Shown in pieces: positions 59,394 through 64,000 of a DNA stretch of 64,000 nucleotides. The notes under the pieces were generated by a model, which was not told the origin of the DNA, did no database searches, and worked only from the letters and a program-made list of their open reading frames with translations. The DNA lies in NCBI GenBank assembly GCA_010015675.1, contig ML977002.1:194778-258777 (forward strand), in the 5' to 3' direction. Made by a program: the position numbers and the translations under genes. This DNA is from Byssothecium circinans (Eukaryota; Ascomycota; Dothideomycetes; Pleosporales; Massarinaceae). Within the stretch, counting starts at the first letter, position 1. The number at the start of each line of letters is the position of its first letter.

Positions 59394-60737
59394 GTCGACT
59401 GCGGTTGGAGAAACTGTTGTGATGTTATAGTGCCAATGGAGATGTCTGGGGTAAACGTGCTGCAATCGTCCGGGGAGAATCTGGTTAGGAAAAGTAGGCT
59501 GTCGTTGAGGGTTGCGAGGAAAGAGAGGGCATAGACAAAGGAGTGAAAGAGGTGTTTGCCACAGGTATCGGTTGAGTTGGCTGTCTCTCGGGGTAGCGCA
59601 GGCAGTCGCGCTCGGCCGGGGAGGGAAAGAGCGGTGGATGAGGTCGACCATCCATTTTGAACTCTGGCGACCTATTGCCTCAACATCATAGAACGTCCAC
59701 AAAGGAAGCATCACGATTTTGTAGTACCGCCGGCATCGATACGGGCGGGATGTGGTTTACATCTGGCCCTCAAGCTCCAAGTGAGCGAGGTTGATGTCGA
59801 AGTACGGCCACTGGTTCCAGCGGTGACAAGTTCTCGCTCTCTCGCCTCATCACAATCCGTTCCTTACCGGCAGTGAAGTCTATAGGAGATATAGCAAGGG
59901 CTTTTTGACTGCTTCGGGAGTAGTTCTACCATGTATGGGTCTACTCCCCTCCAGGTTGCTCCGTTCTTATACACCAATTCCGGAGCGCACCTTGTTTCAC
60001 AATATGCACAGACATATCCAACTAATCCATACGCTGAATGTCCGTTTGAGTTTCATATCTATCTTATATAGCTTCGCTGGACGATGGCAGAGTGAACATT
60101 GCATACGGAAGGATCAGGTCGCTATTATTAATTATATAGGGAATCGGATCATGGACCTCGAGAAAGACCGCCGCGTTCTGTTGCTGTTTACTCCATCTGC
60201 ATATCCAATGTCTCTGCCTAAAATTCTTATATCTAATAAGGTCGAGAAGGATTTGTTAAGCTGGTACCGTCCGGAAGGATATCTCATCTTAAGTGAAGAT
60301 CACTTTCAGACCTCTTATAGTTGCCAATACAGCAACTTTGCTTTATTTGGAGAGTGTGAATATGCTAAATCCGTCAAAGTTACGTGAGCTTCCAATGCGT
60401 GTTGCTCACGCTTTGTCTATGATCAACTCGGGCAAGCTCCCCGCGGGTGGCGGTGCTAAGCTTACCTACCTACAGAACCCATCCCATGCATGCTACATAT
60501 ATACTCACTTCGACTCATCTGGAGCTAGAGCTGCACTATTTCTCGGCATGTCGTTCTTCGCGTATCAACTCCAGCGCTACGACACTACACTTGCACCTGC
60601 CCGCGAACATCTTTAAAATACCAGAGCGCCTGTCCTGAATATGTGATTTCTTTTCCACGCATGTCCCACCTTACGACTTCTTCCCATTTCCTCTCATTAT
60701 AGTTCATCAACAACTGAAACTCGACCTAAACATCAGG
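59394..60737. other. Divergent intergenic region
   Basis: Upstream of both the unknown basic protein and the ABC-F gene. A frame at 59905-60387 lacks a proper start and any motif; it is left out. Composition between 60000 and 60400 is more AT-rich than the surrounding genes. Confidence 0.4.
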
Positions 60738-63114
60738 ATGGTACGGAAAGCAAAGGCCACAGCTGCGCCAGCAGAAGAACATCCAGGTGGTGGACATATC
60801 ACGGTCACAGCGCAGCAGTCACGATACGCAATCGATGCCATTGATGCGCCTGCATCGAAAGAAGTATGCAACGCTTCTCGTCCATTCCTCACATGTCCAT
60901 ACTCAGTCACTCACACGCTTGCAGATCCTCGTAAAAGACCTTTCTATAAGCGTGTCCAACCGCGAACTTCTCAGCCACGCCACTCTCCATCTGGTAGAAT
61001 CACGGCACTACGTCCTAGTTGGCCGCAACGGGACTGGCAAATCTACTCTTCTCAAAGCCATCGCCGATGGTCTCATTCCTGGCATTCCGTGGAGCACGAG
61101 GATTTTGCTGCTTGGGCAGACGCGGGATGTTGATGTTGAGGAAGGATTTGATGGATTGAAGGTTGAAGAAGAGACGGTGCTGCAGCACGTGGTGAGGAGT
61201 GACCGCGTGAGGGAACGATATACGCGCGAGTTGAAGATTTTGAGTGATGCGATCGAGCGTTCCGCTAACCCAATGGCGCCAGTAAGAGCTTATAGGAAAA
61301 TCTCTCATGAGCGACTGGCAGTGCGGTTGAAGGAGGCGCATAGGATTGCTGAACGGCGAAGTGGGGCGAGAGGCAAGCTGGCAAGAAAGGAGCTCATCAA
61401 ATTTGAAGAGCGCTTTGAGGAGTCCAAGGCACGGCTGCAGCAGGATGAGACCGAAGTCGATTCGGCGAAGTTGAGTGAAGAGACGCATGCCGCTGCTGAT
61501 ATGCTGTCGAACGTTCAGGCCGCGCTGGAGCTAATGGATGCTTCGGAAGCAGAGGTGAAAGCAAGAACTGTATTGTTGGGGTTGGGTTTCAAGGACGACA
61601 GGATCGATAAACCTGTAGCTGAATTGTCTGGAGGTTGGAAGACACGATGCGATCTGGCTTGCGCCCTCTGCCAGTATGCCGATATATTGTTGCTCGACGA
61701 ACCGACCAACTTCCTCGATCTCCCTTCCATCATCTGGCTTCAGGATTACATCCGTGATTTAACCAGTACCACTGTCCTCATCACCACGCACGATCGAGAC
61801 TTTGGGGATGCGGTGGCAGAAGAGCTCATCGTTCTGCGCCACCAACACTTTGAGGCGTTTCGTGGTAACTTGAGCCTGTACGAGCGCGAACGGTACAAGA
61901 AGAGTCGCTATCTGACCAAGATGAAGGAAGCTCAGGACAAGCAGAAGAAGCACATGGAGAAGACGGTAGCCAACAACATCAAAGCAGCGAGAGAGAAAGG
62001 GGACGATAAAAAGCTCAAGCAAGCGGCGTCCCGCAAAAAGAAGCTCGACGAGCGGATGGGCATGGAAGTCGGTCTGAAAGGCGGGCGCTTCAAGCTCAAC
62101 CGTGATCTCGCCGGCTACCATCTCAGCAACAGGGCCGAAATCGAGATTCCGGAGCTTGATCCACCTGTCAAGATGGCAATCCCGCGACAGCCTCCAGACC
62201 TACGATTCCCAGGCGCACTGGTCAGTCTCGAGAAAGTCTCCTTTGCCTATCCGGGAAGGACAAAAGTGCCAGTATTGGCCGATGTTGACATGACAATCCA
62301 TCCCGGTCAGAGGGTAGGACTAGCTGGCCTCAATGGTTCCGGGAAAACAACCCTCGTCTCTCTCATTGTTGGCGACGAAGATGGTGCGGTAGGAGGGTTG
62401 GTGCCTGCATCAGGGACGATTACGCGTCATCCTCGTGCCAAATTTGGTCACTTCTCACAGCAGTCGGTGGAAGAAGTGACGGCAGTAGCCTCGTCGAATC
62501 CAAAGCTCACGGCGTTGTCACACCTGAGAGAGTGTTGCGGCGATGAGATGGACGAAAAAGACGCTAGACAGCTCTTGGGGAGCCTAGGGTTGCAGGGCCA
62601 AGTGGCTTCTGACGTTCCACTGGGTTTGCTTTCTGGAGGCCAGAAAGTTAGAGTTGCGCTTGCTCTTCTGCTTTGGCCTCCGCCGCAGTTACTTATCCTT
62701 GATGAGGTCACCACGCACTTGGACGCAGACACCATTCTAGGCCTCATCATCGCACTGAGAGAGTATGATGGTGCGATATTGGTCGTCACGCACGACCGGT
62801 TCTTCATGAGGTACGGTGTTCCATGCAATTCCAATAAAGGAAGTGATATCCTCTCAGGTGCTAACGAGCCCGTCAGGACCGTCGTCGAAGGCTGCAGTCC
62901 ACACAAGCTAGCGCCAGGGGCACAGGCGGAGGCGGAAGGGGAAGCCGACTCATCGGCAGACGACGAGGCAGAGCCAGGGGCACGCGCAGGAACCGTTTAT
63001 CGAATATCCAACGGCTCTCTCAAGAAGCTGGCCGGTGGTATGGACCAGTATGAAGACATGGCAGCACGTGCGGCGGCCAAATTTGCAAAAAGGACAAAGG
63101 GTCAGGTAAAATGA
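60738..63114 (+). CDS. ABC-F family ATPase (ribosome-associated, soluble ABC protein)
   Basis: Exons 60738-60863, 60925-62810 and 62877-63114 give 749 residues. Two ABC cassettes and no membrane segments define ABC-F. Cassette 1: Walker A GRNGTGKST (75-83), signature LSGGWKTRCDLA (near 276), Walker B LLLDEPTNFLD (near 297). Cassette 2: GLNGSGKTT (near 510), LLSGGQKVRVA (near 610), LLILDEVTTHLD (near 632) with Val where most ABC-F proteins have Pro, then VTHDRFFMR. The linker between cassettes is long, basic and helical (about 340-430), as in ABC-F proteins that reach into the ribosome. Intron 1 (60864-60924) has GTATGC and TTGCAG. Intron 2 (62811-62876) is 66 nt and stop-free; it is called because GTACGG, GCTAACG and CCGTCAG are present and removal restores FFMR-TVVEG. 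The exact paralogue is not assigned. Confidence 0.9.
62811..62876 (+). other. In-frame, stop-free intron of the ABC-F gene
   Basis: 66 nt (22 codons), donor GTACGG, branch GCTAACG, acceptor CCGTCAG. If retained it inserts 22 residues after the second cassette's H-loop. Confidence 0.7.
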
Positions 63115-63519
63115 AGTTAGACGGGGCACCAAAACAGCTTATCGTGAAGAACAGAGCCTGGAGGTTGACGATCTGCACGGCGTGTGCTAATTAAAAGGGC
63201 CTTCAAGGGAAGCTGGACCCAACAAAACTGGGGTTGGTTCGGGCGGGTTCAGCTACCCGTCGCGCTCCGACGCCTATCCGGCACCTGCGTGCAAATCTTA
63301 GGAGGTGAGAATATTATCGGTCGTCCGAGCGCGTCCTCCTTTTACTGACATTGTGCCTAAACAAAATGTCGAATTCCACCTAGCCATGTTAATACTGCTC
63401 ATAATTATGCCTTAGCTGCCCGTCGTTCCTTTCGGCAGTGTTTTTCTTGTTATTCGTTTTGCATCAAGCCGTCTCATTGTTCACCGGACTGTAATTACGC
63501 TGGAGGGAGCTGGCTGCCA
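63115..63519. promoter_or_regulatory. Intergenic region, promoter of the zinc-finger-like gene
   Basis: 405 bp between stop and the next ATG on the same strand. No other feature supported. Confidence 0.4.
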
Positions 63520-64000
63520 TGACCGAAGCTCAACCTCAACCCCAAGCTACCCCTCGCGACACCCCCAACCCTGAATCAAGCCAGGCCTCGCTCAAGACCC
63601 CAAAGGACAAGAAGTGCCCCTTCTGCGGGCAGTCCTTTACATCGAGCAGCCTCGGCCGCCATCTCGATCTCTACATTCGCGCGAAGAACCCCAAGCCAGC
63701 CGACGGCGTGCACATTGTCGATGAGATCCGCAAGATCAGGGGAGGCATTACCCGGCGGCAGGTCAAGGGGCCGCTGAAGAAGGAAGGCGAAGGGACACCG
63801 GCGAAGAGGCTGTCGGTGGTGGGGGATAATAGTAATGATTCGCCCGCGGCAGACAGTGCGGGTGAGGATGATGAGAGTGTCGAGTTGAGTGCTGCGAAGC
63901 GGAGGGAGCCGTTCAAGGATGATACGTGGGGTGGGGCAAGGACGCCAGACGTGAGGAGAGATGTGTCGAGGCAGCTGCAGAAGGCGGATCTGGACCAGAG
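63520..64000 (+). CDS. Zinc-finger-like protein, 5' part only
   Basis: ATG 63520 opens a frame that runs off the window after 160 codons. After a Gln/Pro/Thr-rich start comes KKCPFCGQSFTSSSLGRHLD (about 28-47), a C2H2-like finger in which the last ligand may be missing or unusual. Then come LYIRAKNPKPADGVHIVDEI and RKIRGGITRRQVKGPL, a block I associate with a fungal protein family of unknown function. The remainder is acidic and Ser-rich. A role in nucleic-acid binding is likely but not shown. No intron is visible in this part. Confidence 0.75.

Noticed and set aside
59905..60387. 160-codon plus frame
   Set aside because: It begins with TTG, has no recognised motif, and lies in a divergent promoter region.
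1..64000. tRNA or rRNA genes
   Set aside because: No cloverleaf with A/B boxes or rRNA segments was noticed; the only tRNA-like match is the Copia primer-binding site.

Overview
The window is nuclear DNA of a filamentous ascomycete, probably a dothideomycete-like mould. That is an inference from short 60-100 nt introns with CTAAC/CTGAC branch sites, a HET-domain gene, a TCO89-type TORC1 subunit, an ABC-F ATPase and a fungal SYLF-SH3 protein. Large AT-rich blocks carry the mark of repeat-induced point mutation (RIP): TpA is very common, differences between repeat copies look like transitions, and old coding frames are broken mainly by TAG/TAA at former Trp/Gln codons.

Layout. 1-17.9 kb and 21.8-43.0 kb are nested, RIP-degraded transposons; 17.95-21.83 kb is an island with one intact secreted-protein gene; 43.0-64.0 kb is ordinary gene-bearing euchromatin.

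Left repeat block: a minus-strand Copia-like remnant (1-3243) sits in a minus-strand Ty3/gypsy element (RT, Gag, 5' LTR). That LTR is split by a Fot1/pogo transposon, which is split by a second one. A further Fot1 (10383-12242) and a collapsed pile of three Fot1 copies plus a 1.06-kb TIR element (13164-17741) follow. Right repeat block: a second minus-strand gypsy element (22102 to about 40594) holds a clean solo LTR and a Fot1. That Fot1 was hit twice, by a full-length chromodomain Ty3/gypsy element (26369-33833, TSD ATTAA) and by an internally deleted LTR element (34223-39067, TSD ACAA). The leader of the last element carries a striking array of stem-loops with a conserved loop and changing but complementary stems. 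Two more 1.07-1.08-kb TIR elements, one with 340-bp inverted arms, end the block.

Genes: a saponin-hydrolase-like secreted beta-propeller protein in the island; then YSC84/LSB3-like SYLF-SH3 protein, a frame-shifting possible gene, a threonine-type asparaginase divergent from a HET-domain gene, a small GPI-anchored wall protein, a TCO89-like TORC1 subunit, an unknown basic protein, an ABC-F ATPase, and a zinc-finger-like protein running off the right edge. Nothing ties these into one pathway; they look like ordinary neighbours. I saw no tRNA, rRNA or CRISPR array. All homology calls are from recognition of motifs, not database searches.
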